Origin: Acinetobacter sp. WCHAc010034
GTDB taxonomy: Bacteria > Pseudomonadota > Gammaproteobacteria > Pseudomonadales > Moraxellaceae
NCBI RefSeq assembly: GCF_001696615.3
Contig: NZ_CP032279.1
Location: forward strand, 2,232,001-2,296,000
Reading direction: 5' to 3'
Length of the DNA stretch: 64,000 bases
The stretch's first letter is position 1. Each line of letters starts with the position of its first letter. A program made the position numbers and the translations under genes. Shown here piece after piece: positions 25,962 through 34,648 of this stretch. The notes beneath the pieces were generated by a model, which was not told the DNA's origin, made no database searches, and saw only the letters and a program-made list of their open reading frames with translations.

Positions 25962-28055
25962 ATGTCGATGTTCAATATTATCCGCAAAGAATTCCAATAC
26001 GGCCAGCATCAGGTTGTTTTAGAAACTGGCCGTGTTGCGCGCCAGGCGAACACGGTTGTGATTACCATGGGCGGCGTAACTGTGCTGGTTGCTGTTGTAG
26101 CGCAGCCAAAAGCCAAAGCGGGCCAGGACTTCTTCCCGCTGACAGTTAACTATCAGGAAAAGCAGTATGCTGCAGGCCGCATTCCAGGCGGTTACGGCAA
26201 GCGCGAAGGCCGCCAGTCTGAAGCTGAAACTTTAATTTCACGCTTGATTGACCGTCCAATCCGTCCATTGTTCCCGGAAGGCTTCTATAACGAAATCCAG
26301 GTAACAGCGACAGTTATTTCTTCTGACAAGACCATGGATGCCGACATTGCTGCCATGCTGGGCACATCAGCTGCGATGTCAATTGCAGGTGTTCCATTCC
26401 GCGGCCCGATCGCTGGCGCGCGCGTTGGCTTGATCAACGGCGAATACATCCTTAACCCGAATTTAGAACAGCTGAAAGAAAGCGACCTTGACCTTGTGGT
26501 TGCAGGTACTGAAGCTGCCGTGCTGATGGTTGAATCTGAAGCGAAAGAGCTTTCAGAAGACCAGATGCTGGGCGCTGTGCTGTTCGGCCATGACGAAATG
26601 CAGATTGCGATTCAGGCGATTAAAGAATTCGCCGCAGCTGCCGGCGCAGTTGAATCTGACTGGGTTGCTCCGGGCAAAAACGAAGCGCTTCTTGGCCAGC
26701 TGAAAGACGCATTTGAAGCGAAAATCTCTGAAGCCTACACTATTGCGGTTAAGCAGGACCGCTATGCGGCGCTGGATGCGCTGGCTGCGGAAGCCGCCGC
26801 CCAGTTCGTTCCGGAAAATGACGAAACCGGCATTGCTGAAGAAGTCAGCGAATTATTCGAAGACCTGAAATACCGCACAGTGCGCGACAACATCCTGTCT
26901 GGCAAGCCGCGTATTGATGGCCGCGACACTAAAACTGTCCGCGCAATTGACGTTCAGGTAGGCGTATTGGGCCGCGCGCACGGTTCTGCGCTGTTCACGC
27001 GCGGTGAAACTCAGGCGCTGGTAACAACGACTCTGGGCAACACGCGTGATGCATTGATGGTGGATACCCTTGCAGGCACGAAAACTGACAACTTCATGCT
27101 GCACTACAACTTCCCTGCATACTCAGTAGGCGAAACTGGCCGCGAAACAGGCCCGAAACGCCGTGAAATCGGCCACGGCCGCCTGGCGCGCCGCGGCGTG
27201 CAAGCGGTTCTGCCTGCTGCTGACCGCTTCCCGTACGTGATCCGCATTGTATCTGACATTACCGAATCCAACGGTTCATCTTCAATGGCTTCTGTATGCG
27301 GCGCTTCACTGTCGCTGATGGATGCAGGCGTGCCATTGAAAGCGCCGGTTGCCGGCATCGCGATGGGCTTAGTGAAGGAAGGCGAGCGTTTCGCTGTGCT
27401 TTCTGACATCTTGGGTGATGAAGATCACTTAGGCGACATGGACTTTAAAGTCGCGGGTTCTGCAAACGGCATTACCGCGCTGCAAATGGACATCAAGATC
27501 GAAGGCATCACTGAAGAGATCATGGAAGCTGCGCTGAACCAGGCGTATGCCGGCCGCATGCATATCCTGAACGAAATGAATCAGGTGATTTCACGCGCGC
27601 GCCCTGAAATTTCAATGCACGCGCCGACCTTCCAGGTGATCAACATCAACCCGGACAAAATCCGTGACGTAATCGGCAAAGGCGGCGCAACCATCCGCGC
27701 GATTACTGAAGAAACCAAAGCTGCGATTGACATTGAAGACAACGGCACAGTGCGCGTATTCGGTGAAACCAAAGCGGCTGCTCAGGCGGCTGTAGCGAAA
27801 ATCCAGGCGCTGACTGCGGAAATCGAGCCGGGCACGATCTACATGGGCAAAGTGATCCGCATCGTTGAATTCGGCGCTTTCGTCAACATTCTTCCGGGCA
27901 CTGACGGCCTGCTTCACATCTCTCAAATCTCCAACGAGCGCATTGCCAACGTTGCAGACGTGCTGAAAGAAGGCCAGGAAGTGAAAGTGCAGGTTGCCGA
28001 TGTAGACAACCGCGGCCGCATTAAGCTGACCATGAAAGACATCGAGCAGGTTTAA
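25962..28055 (+). CDS. pnp: Polyribonucleotide nucleotidyltransferase (PNPase)
   Basis: A 697 aa phosphorolytic 3'-5' exoribonuclease. Two RNase PH domains fill about residues 5-230 and 310-530, joined by a helical linker. A KH domain with the [11 protein letters not shown] loop covers about 552-612, and an S1 domain with [14 protein letters not shown] core begins near 622. Length and order match the family. PNPase degrades mRNA and contributes to RNA quality control, often in the RNase E degradosome. Start ATG at 25962; the leader between rpsO and pnp carries two hairpins that suggest autoregulation. Confidence 0.98.
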   Translation: MSMFNIIRKEFQYGQHQVVLETGRVARQANTVVITMGGVTVLVAVVAQPKAKAGQDFFPLTVNYQEKQYAAGRIPGGYGKREGRQSEAETLISRLIDRPIRPLFPEGFYNEIQVTATVISSDKTMDADIAAMLGTSAAMSIAGVPFRGPIAGARVGLINGEYILNPNLEQLKESDLDLVVAGTEAAVLMVESEAKELSEDQMLGAVLFGHDEMQIAIQAIKEFAAAAGAVESDWVAPGKNEALLGQLKDAFEAKISEAYTIAVKQDRYAALDALAAEAAAQFVPENDETGIAEEVSELFEDLKYRTVRDNILSGKPRIDGRDTKTVRAIDVQVGVLGRAHGSALFTRGETQALVTTTLGNTRDALMVDTLAGTKTDNFMLHYNFPAYSVGETGRETGPKRREIGHGRLARRGVQAVLPAADRFPYVIRIVSDITESNGSSSMASVCGASLSLMDAGVPLKAPVAGIAMGLVKEGERFAVLSDILGDEDHLGDMDFKVAGSANGITALQMDIKIEGITEEIMEAALNQAYAGRMHILNEMNQVISRARPEISMHAPTFQVININPDKIRDVIGKGGATIRAITEETKAAIDIEDNGTVRVFGETKAAAQAAVAKIQALTAEIEPGTIYMGKVIRIVEFGAFVNILPGTDGLLHISQISNERIANVADVLKEGQEVKVQVADVDNRGRIKLTMKDIEQV

Positions 28056-28103
28056 TCACCTGCAGATTCACAGGGCGCTTGCCAGGTGAATTGAACAGTC
28101 TTT

Positions 28104-28156
28104 AAAAAGCCTTGAGCTTTGCCGATTTAAACTTTGGCTTGCTCAGGGCTTTTTTT
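28104..28156 (+). terminator. Terminator of pnp
   Basis: Stem AAAAAGCCTTGAGC / GCTCAGGGCTTTTT (one wobble pair), loop of about 23 bases, then a T run. Confidence 0.75.
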
Positions 28157-28195
28157 ATGGCATGATGAAAACCGGGATGGACAATAACAAGCCTT

Positions 28196-29440
28196 ATGCA
28201 GATTTATCATTTTTTTCAGCATCCAAGCCAGCCTTATATTTGCGTTCAGCAGGATGCGCAGCAGGCGGAAGCTGAGTTTATCTGGGTCGACTGCACGCGT
28301 GAAGATGTGGTGAACCGTTCAGAACAGTGGCAGCAGGAAATTTTTCAGCACACCGGCCTTTGGCTGAATGAATACCATGTGCGGGACATTTTGAATCTGG
28401 AGCATCCCTGCGTTTTTGATACGCTGGATGACTACGATCTGCTGATTTTCCGCAAGCTGATTACGCCGGATGACCATGTCAAAACCGGCGAACAGGCGCT
28501 GGAGCAGCATGAGCCGGTGTTCGGGCTGGCGACAACGCCGGTCAGCTTTATTATGACGCCGCAGGTGCTGATTACTGTGCGCGAGCAGGGCAATAAGGCC
28601 ATGGAAAACTATATTGCGCGGATTAAAACCGTGCTGGCGCGGCCGCTGGATGAGCAGAACAGGCCGCGCAAGCTGGCTGCGTCACCGCTGGATTTAGCGC
28701 TGCGCCTGCTTAACGGCATGGTGGACGGCTATCTGGATTTGCGGGTGCCGCTGACCTGCCGGGTGCAGTTCTGGCAGCAGGAGCTGCTGCAGGGCCACCG
28801 GCGCTTTACCAAATGGCATCAGCTGCTGCAGGAAAACATGGCCTTTCAGCAGGTGGAAAATCTGTGCGAAGAGCAGATTGAAACCCTGCAGGAACTGCGC
28901 GATGAAATTGTGGAAAATTACCCGCATTTGAAGGGCAAAAAGAAAGCTGAACGGCAGGAAGTGATGCTGCTGCGCGTGGATGACATTGCCAGCCATATTG
29001 AGCGCATTCAGAAACATACGGCGCGTCTGCGGAGCGCCGTGCAGGCCGCCGTGGATCTGCATTTTTCCGCCGTAGCCAATCAAACCAATGAAAACATGCG
29101 CATTCTTGCCATTATTACCGCGGTGTTTGCGCCTTTGACCCTGCTGACCGGGGTGTACGGCATGAACTTTGAGTTCATTCCGGGCCTGAAGTCGGAAAGC
29201 GGCTTTTGGATTATGCTGGCCATTATGCTGATGACCACCGCGCTGCTGATTTACTATTTCTACCGCCGCCATATGGTCGGCCGGGGCGAAAAAAGCGTCA
29301 TCGACATGCTGGCGCAGCAGCATGACGACCAGCGCATGAACCTGTTCTGGTTTATGGAATATGAGCCGATTAAGCGCACGGTGAAAGATACGGTGAAAAC
29401 TACGGTCAAAACCGTTGAAAAGCTGGCGCGGCTGAAATAG
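28196..29440 (+). CDS. CorA-family divalent cation transporter
   Basis: A 414 aa inner-membrane channel of the CorA (2-TM-GxN) superfamily. The long N-terminal cytoplasmic domain has alpha/beta character and extended helices around 215-295. Two transmembrane segments follow at about 302-320 and 337-356. The family pore signature is seen as YGMNF at residues 321-325, directly after the first membrane segment. A basic C-terminal tail follows. The ion (magnesium, cobalt, nickel or zinc as in ZntB) cannot be told from sequence. It is likely monocistronic behind the pnp terminator. Confidence 0.88.
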   Translation: MQIYHFFQHPSQPYICVQQDAQQAEAEFIWVDCTREDVVNRSEQWQQEIFQHTGLWLNEYHVRDILNLEHPCVFDTLDDYDLLIFRKLITPDDHVKTGEQALEQHEPVFGLATTPVSFIMTPQVLITVREQGNKAMENYIARIKTVLARPLDEQNRPRKLAASPLDLALRLLNGMVDGYLDLRVPLTCRVQFWQQELLQGHRRFTKWHQLLQENMAFQQVENLCEEQIETLQELRDEIVENYPHLKGKKKAERQEVMLLRVDDIASHIERIQKHTARLRSAVQAAVDLHFSAVANQTNENMRILAIITAVFAPLTLLTGVYGMNFEFIPGLKSESGFWIMLAIMLMTTALLIYYFYRRHMVGRGEKSVIDMLAQQHDDQRMNLFWFMEYEPIKRTVKDTVKTTVKTVEKLARLK

Positions 29441-29514
29441 GCGTGGCCCGGACAGACGGGCTGGAATGCGCGGTTTCCGGCAGGGCTGCCTTCATGCAGC
29501 GCAGACTGGGGGCG

Positions 29515-29742
29515 CTAAATGCAGCCGCCCGCTTCGCTGGATTTCAGCAGCCAGTACATTTCATCCTTAAGCCTTAGTTTTCTGCGCTTCAGCGTTTCAA
29601 TGTCGGTGTTGATCTGATTGACCGGGTCCTGTTCCAGCAGGCAGATCTCCTGATCCAGTTCTTCATGGCGCTCAAAAAGATGCGCAAAGCGCGGATTTTC
29701 TTCGCGGAGCCGGTGAATCAGCTCCCGGAATTCGGGAAACAT
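29515..29742 (-). CDS. YdcH/DUF465 small protein
   Basis: A 75 aa protein from the ATG at 29742. Family members begin with MFPExRxLIxxLRxENPRF, which is exactly what follows here. An in-frame ATG at 29778 would add a Lys-rich segment of 12 residues and cannot be excluded, since neither start has a strong ribosome binding site. The protein is an acidic-basic helical hairpin with FxxLFxxHxxLDxEI and a second KRRKLRLKDEM helix. Its role is unknown. The gene lies downstream of cbpA-cbpM on the same strand, separated by about 120 bases. Confidence 0.85.
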   Translation of the reverse strand: MFPEFRELIHRLREENPRFAHLFERHEELDQEICLLEQDPVNQINTDIETLKRRKLRLKDEMYWLLKSSEAGGCI

Positions 29743-29862
29743 GTTTTTCACTTTTTTATTGCATTCTTTGGTTTTCATAAGCGTGAACAGTTCTCTCAGT
29801 TAAAATGAAAAAAATATCCAGCTTCCCCGGCAGCTGAGCTGCAGGGAAGAGATGAGAATGGG

Positions 29863-30201
29863 TCAGTGTGACTGGAATTGCTGATGCTTGACTTGGCGGC
29901 GCAGATTCTGCACTTCATCAATTAAATCCAGCATCATGGCGACAGCGGTAAAGCTGGCGTCGAAATCGCGCTGCAGGCGGTAGGCGCGCCTTGCCCGTGA
30001 AATATCGTCGCCAAAAAACTGATGAACCCTGCTGTCCGGACGGTTCGGCAAAATGTCATACTCCAGCAGCTGCAGTACCCATTCAGGACTTTGTCCGCAG
30101 GCCTGGGCAAAATGCTGCAAATCAAAACTGCGCTGCTCATCGACAATTTCAGTCTGTTCGCAGCCGTCAGATACAATTTCACGGTAATAAATTGTTGTCA
30201 T
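29863..30201 (-). CDS. cbpM: Chaperone modulator CbpM
   Basis: A 112 aa protein of the MerR-like CbpM family. CbpM binds the J domain of CbpA and inhibits both its co-chaperone and DNA-binding activities. The segment SFDLQHFAQACGQSPEWVLQLLEYDIL (residues about 25-51) forms the conserved helix-turn part, and the C-terminal helix LIDEVQNLRRQVK follows. The gene begins 12 bases after the cbpA stop, so the two are surely co-transcribed. Confidence 0.9.
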   Translation of the reverse strand: MTTIYYREIVSDGCEQTEIVDEQRSFDLQHFAQACGQSPEWVLQLLEYDILPNRPDSRVHQFFGDDISRARRAYRLQRDFDASFTAVAMMLDLIDEVQNLRRQVKHQQFQSH

Positions 30202-30212
30202 GGGATTACTCC

Positions 30213-31190
30213 TTAAGGCTGTCTAGGCTTGAATTGCTGAAAGGCTTCAGCAAATGCCTGATATGCCCGCTGCTCTTCTGCGCTGTGAGCAGGAGGGTTC
30301 ACTATATTTAATACCAAATACAAGTGCCCGGGTGTTTTGTTTGGTATGCCTTTATTTTTCAAGCGCAGCTGCTGGCCGCTGCGCGCGTTTTTCGGCAGGC
30401 TGACCTGCACCGCGCTGCCGTCCGGCGCGCGCACATCAATATTCTGCCCTAAAGCGGCTTCCCAAGGCGCGGCGTCAACGTTCATATAGACATCGGCGCC
30501 GTCGGCATGCCAGCGTTCATTGGCGCGGTAGCGCACTTCAATGTACAGATCGCCATTCGGCCCGCCGTTAATGCCGGATTGGCCCTGGCCGCTTAAGCGG
30601 ATCTGCTGTCCGTCCTTCAGGCCTTTCGGAATTTTCACCTGCAGGGTTTTGCGCTGCACTTCAGGCTCGCCATAGGCATTCAGGGTAGGAATCTGCAGGG
30701 TGATGTGCTGCGAGGCGCCAGTGTAGGCAATCTCCAGATCGACATCAATGCTGGCGTGCTGGTCTTCGCCTTTATACGCCTGCTTAGGGCGGCTGCGCTG
30801 CTGATACTGATAATTGCCGCCGCCAAAGCCTGAGCCGAAACGGCCAAACAGGTCTTCAAAACCGCTGAAGCCGCCCTGCTGGCCGGCGCCTCCGGAACTG
30901 TAGCGCCGGAACTCGGCGTCATCAAAGCCGCCGAAACCGCCATGCCCGGACTGTCCGCCAAACTGGGCAAAGCCTTCGGGGTGATCCAGCTGAAAATCAT
31001 ATTCCCGCTTTTTTTCCGCATCGCTCAGCGTGTCATAAGCGACATTCAATTCCTGCATGCGGGTTTCCGCATCAGCTTCTTTGCTGACATCCGGGTGGTA
31101 TTTCCGCGCCAGTTTGCGGTAGGCTTTTTTGATCTGATCCTGTGAAGCTTTGCGCGTTACGCCAAGCAGCTCATAGTAATTTTTTGCCAT
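30213..31190 (-). CDS. cbpA: Curved-DNA-binding DnaJ-like co-chaperone CbpA
   Basis: A 325 aa class II J-domain protein. The J domain occupies residues 1-70 with the HPD motif at 32-34. A Gly/Phe-rich linker follows at about 80-130. Two beta-sandwich client-binding domains form the C-terminal part (from about 140), and there is no zinc-finger domain. This is the CbpA layout and not DnaJ. The adjoining cbpM gene supports the assignment. It stimulates DnaK ATPase activity and binds curved DNA in stationary phase in Escherichia coli; the latter is known only for that homologue. Confidence 0.93.
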   Translation of the reverse strand: MAKNYYELLGVTRKASQDQIKKAYRKLARKYHPDVSKEADAETRMQELNVAYDTLSDAEKKREYDFQLDHPEGFAQFGGQSGHGGFGGFDDAEFRRYSSGGAGQQGGFSGFEDLFGRFGSGFGGGNYQYQQRSRPKQAYKGEDQHASIDVDLEIAYTGASQHITLQIPTLNAYGEPEVQRKTLQVKIPKGLKDGQQIRLSGQGQSGINGGPNGDLYIEVRYRANERWHADGADVYMNVDAAPWEAALGQNIDVRAPDGSAVQVSLPKNARSGQQLRLKNKGIPNKTPGHLYLVLNIVNPPAHSAEEQRAYQAFAEAFQQFKPRQP

Positions 31191-31510
31191 ATTTGCGGTA
31201 TGAACTCTATATGAATTTGATCATGTTTTATCCAATATAAGAGCCTTCATGCAAATGAAACAGTGTTTATTTGCCGCATATTGTTTCAAATTATGACAGC
31301 AAAGCAGCTTTAAGCGGGCAAATGCCGGCCTGCTGCGGCATTCAGCCGGCGCTTTTGCTTCGGGAAAACCGGAAGCTGCGTTCCGGAAGGGAAAGCGCTC
31401 CGCTGAAAAAGCCTGCAGATGTTCTGCATTAAAATGATTTCATTGAAAAATCATGCATGATCAGCGGCGCCGTTTCTACGCATCTGGTCAAATTCAGGCT
31501 TTAAAAAGAA
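31191..31510. other. Intergenic region upstream of cbpA
   Basis: About 320 bases between the cbpA start and the terminator of the DUF2147 gene. It should hold the cbpA promoter. There are several short GC-rich inverted repeats around GCCGGC and TTCCGG, none persuasive. No gene seen. Confidence 0.45.
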
Positions 31511-31542
31511 CATGCCGGCCCATTGCTGAACGGGCCGGCATG
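31511..31542 (-). terminator. Terminator of DUF2147 gene A
   Basis: Perfect 11-base stem CATGCCGGCCC / GGGCCGGCATG, followed on the minus strand by TTCTTTTT. Confidence 0.85.
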
Positions 31543-31570
31543 GCGCTGGCTGGAGTATTGCTGCGCGGAA

Positions 31571-32035
31571 TTAATATTTGATCCAGGTGATGCTGCGGCC
31601 GATGACGGAAACGCCGATATAGCCGCGCAGGGTCAGGCGCTTGCCGGTTGAGTTCAGGCGCGCCTTGCTTTGGTAGATTTTTCCGCTGATCGGGTCCAGC
31701 ACTTTGCCGTTGACATATTCATTCGGCTTGCCTGGGCTGGCTTTAAAGCCCCAGATGAACGGCAGGCCAAGGAAAGGCTTGTCTTTCAGCTGGCCGGGGC
31801 ACTTGGTGCACAGCAGCAGTTTTTCTGAACCGGGAATATTGCGGGTTTCAACAATAATGCCTTCATAAGTGCCGTCGGCTTTCTTGCGGACTTCTACATC
31901 GGCGCGCGAGTAGCCGGTGCGGTCATCAATGGTTTTCCATTTGCCGACTAAAGGATCTTCATTGCCGGCAAAACTGCAGACAGAAATGGAAGACAGCAGC
32001 AGCCCGGTCAATAGACCCTTGCATAAACTCTTCAT
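31571..32035 (-). CDS. DUF2147 exported protein A
   Basis: A 154 aa protein with a Sec signal peptide ending near SVCSFA (about residue 23). The mature part has the DUF2147 pattern: DPLVGKWKTIDDRTGYSRADVE at the start, then a Cys-x-x-Cys pair (CTKC) near residue 80, then GKVLDPISGKIYQSKARL. DUF2147 is predicted to be a small periplasmic beta-barrel, lipocalin-like; its function is unknown. A paralogue lies 325 bases upstream on the same strand at 32360-32821. Each has its own terminator. Confidence 0.82.
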   Translation of the reverse strand: MKSLCKGLLTGLLLSSISVCSFAGNEDPLVGKWKTIDDRTGYSRADVEVRKKADGTYEGIIVETRNIPGSEKLLLCTKCPGQLKDKPFLGLPFIWGFKASPGKPNEYVNGKVLDPISGKIYQSKARLNSTGKRLTLRGYIGVSVIGRSITWIKY

Positions 32036-32309
32036 GCTTTTCCCTGTGGTAGGTGCGTCGTTTATTTTAGAGCAGCTATTCTAATCTATATATAATATTT
32101 TTAAAATCAAATAGATAAAATTTGCATTCGGTCACATTAAGCGGAGGAAAATGCAGGATTATTCAAGTTTTGCTGCTTTTTTGCTCAAATCCCGCAGCAA
32201 TGCAGCTAATCTGCCATTGCAAAAGGCTGCGCAGGCCGTTCCGCCTTGCGCCGCTCAATCGGGCGAGGCCGGATTGCCGGCTTGAATTGCGGATATGCGG
32301 GCCAAAAAA
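32036..32309. other. Intergenic region between the two DUF2147 genes
   Basis: About 270-320 bases, AT-rich on the left and GC-richer on the right. It should hold the promoter of DUF2147 gene A. I see nothing else; a plus-strand open frame here lacks start signals and family resemblance. Confidence 0.4.
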
Positions 32310-32333
32310 AGCCAGTTAATTGCTTAACTGGCT
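32310..32333 (-). terminator. Terminator of DUF2147 gene B
   Basis: Perfect ten-base stem AGCCAGTTAA / TTAACTGGCT with loop TTGC, followed on the minus strand by TTTTTTT. The stem resembles the hairpins at the ends of the dispersed repeat. Confidence 0.9.
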
Positions 32334-32359
32334 GGCAGGGCTGAGGCGCTGCTGATTTT

Positions 32360-32821
32360 TCAGTTTTTAACCCAGGTCAGATTGCGCCCAACGGCCGCGC
32401 CGCCGGAGCGTCCATGAATCACCAGATGCTTGCCGCCGCTCAGCAGGCGGGCGCGGGCTGTGTAATGCCGGCCGGATTTCGGGTCAAGCAGCCGGCCTCC
32501 GACAAATTCATTGTCCTTGGCGGGATCGGCCGTCAGCCCTGACAGCAGGGTCATGCCCAGCAAAGGCATGTTCTTTTGCGATCCGGCGCATTTTTCACAG
32601 CTTTGCAGCGCGGCGGCGCCTGGAACGGCCCGGGTGTTGATGATTTTCGCGGAGTAATGATTGTCCTTGCCCTTGCTGATTTCCACATCGGACAGGGAAT
32701 AGCCGGTGCGGTCATCAATAGTTTTCCATGTGCCGACCAGCGGGTCAGCGGCGGCCAATGCGGGCAGGCTGAAGCAGCAGCCAAGCGTTAACAGGAGGGC
32801 GGAGGCGGACTTGAAGTGCAT
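32360..32821 (-). CDS. DUF2147 exported protein B
   Basis: A 153 aa paralogue of the protein at 31571-32035. It has a signal peptide ending about LPALAAA, then DPLVGTWKTIDDRTGYSLSDVE, a CEKC pair near residue 80, and GGRLLDPKSGRHYTARARL. The two proteins share length, the same motif order and the Cys pair, so they come from a tandem duplication followed by clear divergence. Function unknown; periplasmic by its signal peptide. Confidence 0.82.
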   Translation of the reverse strand: MHFKSASALLLTLGCCFSLPALAAADPLVGTWKTIDDRTGYSLSDVEISKGKDNHYSAKIINTRAVPGAAALQSCEKCAGSQKNMPLLGMTLLSGLTADPAKDNEFVGGRLLDPKSGRHYTARARLLSGGKHLVIHGRSGGAAVGRNLTWVKN

Positions 32822-33109
32822 GTAGGAGTACCCGAGAGAGCTGCAGCCTGAAAAATAAAGGCATAAAAAGTATATGGGTTTAATATAGCGTGAAAAGTCC
32901 TGCTTTTTCCAGCCTGTTTTTATTTAAATATTTATTATTTTCAATTGATTGTTGCTATTTTTAACGCTTTTGCGCGGAAAGCGCCGATTGCGTCGCAGAA
33001 TTCCGTATGCGTTCTGATTCAATGCGCGGCCGGGATTCAGGCAGCTTTCCCCGCAGCGCCGCAGGCAGAAGATTCCGCAAAACAGCAGAGGATTTAGGCT
33101 ATCTTAAGC
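32822..33109. other. Intergenic DNA upstream of DUF2147 gene B
   Basis: About 290 bases with an AT-rich left half that should contain the promoter of DUF2147 gene B. Nothing else visible. Confidence 0.4.
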
Positions 33110-33345
33110 TTCAGCAGTCTGCACTGCCGCATTTTTCTTTGGAAGGTTAAACACCTTTGCATAGGCAAGGCCCTCCTTTGGAAAGACCCAAAGTCGGCAA
33201 AAGTCTTTTGCTGCCCATACACGGCACCCTGAGCCAGTTTTAAGCGCTGCTTTAAAATGCAGCGCAAGGGATGGGCAGCATGCGGCATCCATGCCGCACT
33301 CGCGTATCCAAAGTTTATTTTACTCAACTATAGGGCAGCATTATC
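33110..33345. repeat. Structured, repeat-like block without a gene
   Basis: A gene-free stretch unusually dense in inverted repeats: CTTTGG / CCAAAG (33176-33193), a nine-base perfect pair GCTGCCCAT (33210-33218) / ATGGGCAGC (33271-33279) enclosing GCGCTGC / GCAGCGC (33244-33265), then TGCGGCAT / ATGCCGCA (33281-33298). Open frames here on the minus strand have no credible start. It abuts the dispersed repeat and could be a second repeat family or a structured RNA. Confidence 0.45.
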
Positions 33346-33353
33346 TTTAAAGG

Positions 33354-33690
33354 ATTAATGCTGATCAGTTAAGGAATTTCGGCATAAACTTCTTAACCTT
33401 TTGGGCTATTCACGGCGGAGTCTTACCGTTTTTAAATCGAATTTTTGGAGCTCGTTTTGTTCCTTGCGAAACAATGTTTTTCATTCGCCAAATGTTCGCA
33501 AGGGAAGCATCTTTCGGCGCAGTGCGCCTCACCGCGAAACCTGTTCATATTCTGCACTTAAATGATTTTGTTGCAAAAACAGTCCATTTAAAAGGCCAGA
33601 TAGGTTGCGGATGACGCTTCCGTGTATCAAATAATATCGCAAGTTAAAAAAAGAAAAAGCCAGTCAATTTCTTAACTGACTGGCATTATC
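33354..33690 (-). repeat. Dispersed MITE-like repeat, copy 1
   Basis: About 335 bases matching 58011-58310 in opposite orientation. The outer parts agree at most positions; a central block of about 70 bases here is replaced by about 37 in copy 2. The ends are imperfect inverted repeats: GGATTAATGCTGATCAGTTAAG on the left against GGATAATGCCAGTCAGTTAAG read inward from the right. No transposase is encoded. The right end carries the terminator of hslO. Confidence 0.8.
33646..33684 (-). terminator. Terminator of hslO, formed by the repeat end
   Basis: Stem GCCAGTCA / TGACTGGC (33659-33684) followed on the minus strand by TTTTTCTTTTTTT. It is part of the dispersed repeat, 38 bases past the hslO stop. 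Confidence 0.85.
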
Positions 33691-33722
33691 CTTAAAGGAT
33701 GCTTTTTGGCTGTACATCAGGC

Positions 33723-34598
33723 TTAGCTGAGGTGTTCGCCGAACAGCCCCAGGGCTTCTTCCGCGCTGAAGCAGTAATTGGCGCTGCAGAACTGGCAGTC
33801 CATGCTGATCGGATTCTGATGCTCCAGCGTTTCACGCACAGCAAGAATGCCGATTTGCTGCAGGGCGGACGCGCAGCGCTCTTTGGAGCAGGTGCAGCCG
33901 AAATACAGCGCTTCCGCTTCCGGCAGGCGCACTTCTTCCTCATTGTACAGGCGGTAAAGAATGTCGCTGGCTTCCAGATCGGTCAGCTCTTCAGGCTTCA
34001 GGGTCTCGGTCAGCAGGGTTAGGCGCGGCCACAGGTCTTCATCAATGCGCTGCTGCTCTTCTTCGCTGTTGCGCGGCAGCAGCTGCACCAGCAGGCCGCC
34101 GGAGCGCTGGCTGCTGCTGCTTAGCACAATCAGGGTCGGAATCTGCGCGGACAGGTCATAGTACTGGGTCAGGCAGCCGGCAAGGTTCGGCTTGTCCAAA
34201 GGTACGATGCCCTGATAGCGCTCGCCGGCTTCAGGTTCAATATTGATGAACAGCACCGGGTTCTGCAGCGTTTTCAGGACGGTGCTGCTGTCTTCCGCCT
34301 GCTGGAAATGCGGGTCTTCTTGATAGTCCGCCAAGGCGCGAACTTCACCCAAATGGTTGCATTCCGCCATTGCCCATTTAAAAGTGCCTGAAGCCTGAAT
34401 CTGCAGGCTGATGCGGCCTTTAATTTTCAATGTGCTGGCCAGCAGCGCGGTCGCGCTCAGCATTTCGCCCAGTAAAATCTGCACTGCGGGCGCATAGCTG
34501 CGCTGCGCCAGAATGGTTTGCAGGGCATTTTCAAGATGAACCACTTCGCCGCGCACAGGGCTATCTTCAATAAAAAAGCGTTGGCGTAAATCAGACAT
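33723..34598 (-). CDS. hslO: Redox-regulated chaperone Hsp33
   Basis: A 291 aa protein from the ATG at 34598 (an upstream ATG at 34610 adds four residues). Hsp33 is a cytoplasmic holdase switched on by oxidation. The C-terminal zinc switch is intact: CTC near residue 238 and CQFC about 30 residues later, matching the CxC-x(27-32)-CxxC pattern. The length fits the family. It is the only gene in its unit, with a terminator supplied by the neighbouring repeat element. Confidence 0.95.
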   Translation of the reverse strand: MSDLRQRFFIEDSPVRGEVVHLENALQTILAQRSYAPAVQILLGEMLSATALLASTLKIKGRISLQIQASGTFKWAMAECNHLGEVRALADYQEDPHFQQAEDSSTVLKTLQNPVLFINIEPEAGERYQGIVPLDKPNLAGCLTQYYDLSAQIPTLIVLSSSSQRSGGLLVQLLPRNSEEEQQRIDEDLWPRLTLLTETLKPEELTDLEASDILYRLYNEEEVRLPEAEALYFGCTCSKERCASALQQIGILAVRETLEHQNPISMDCQFCSANYCFSAEEALGLFGEHLS

Positions 34599-34648
34599 AA
34601 AATTCTCCATAACCCTGCTTTAATGGTGACAATATTGTAAAACACAAG

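Noticed and set aside
32122..32319. Plus-strand open frame between the DUF2147 genes
   Set aside because: No start signals; it runs into the terminator of the neighbouring gene.
33094..33327. Minus-strand open frames of about 60-77 codons
   Set aside because: They cover an inverted-repeat-dense block, lack start signals and resemble no family.
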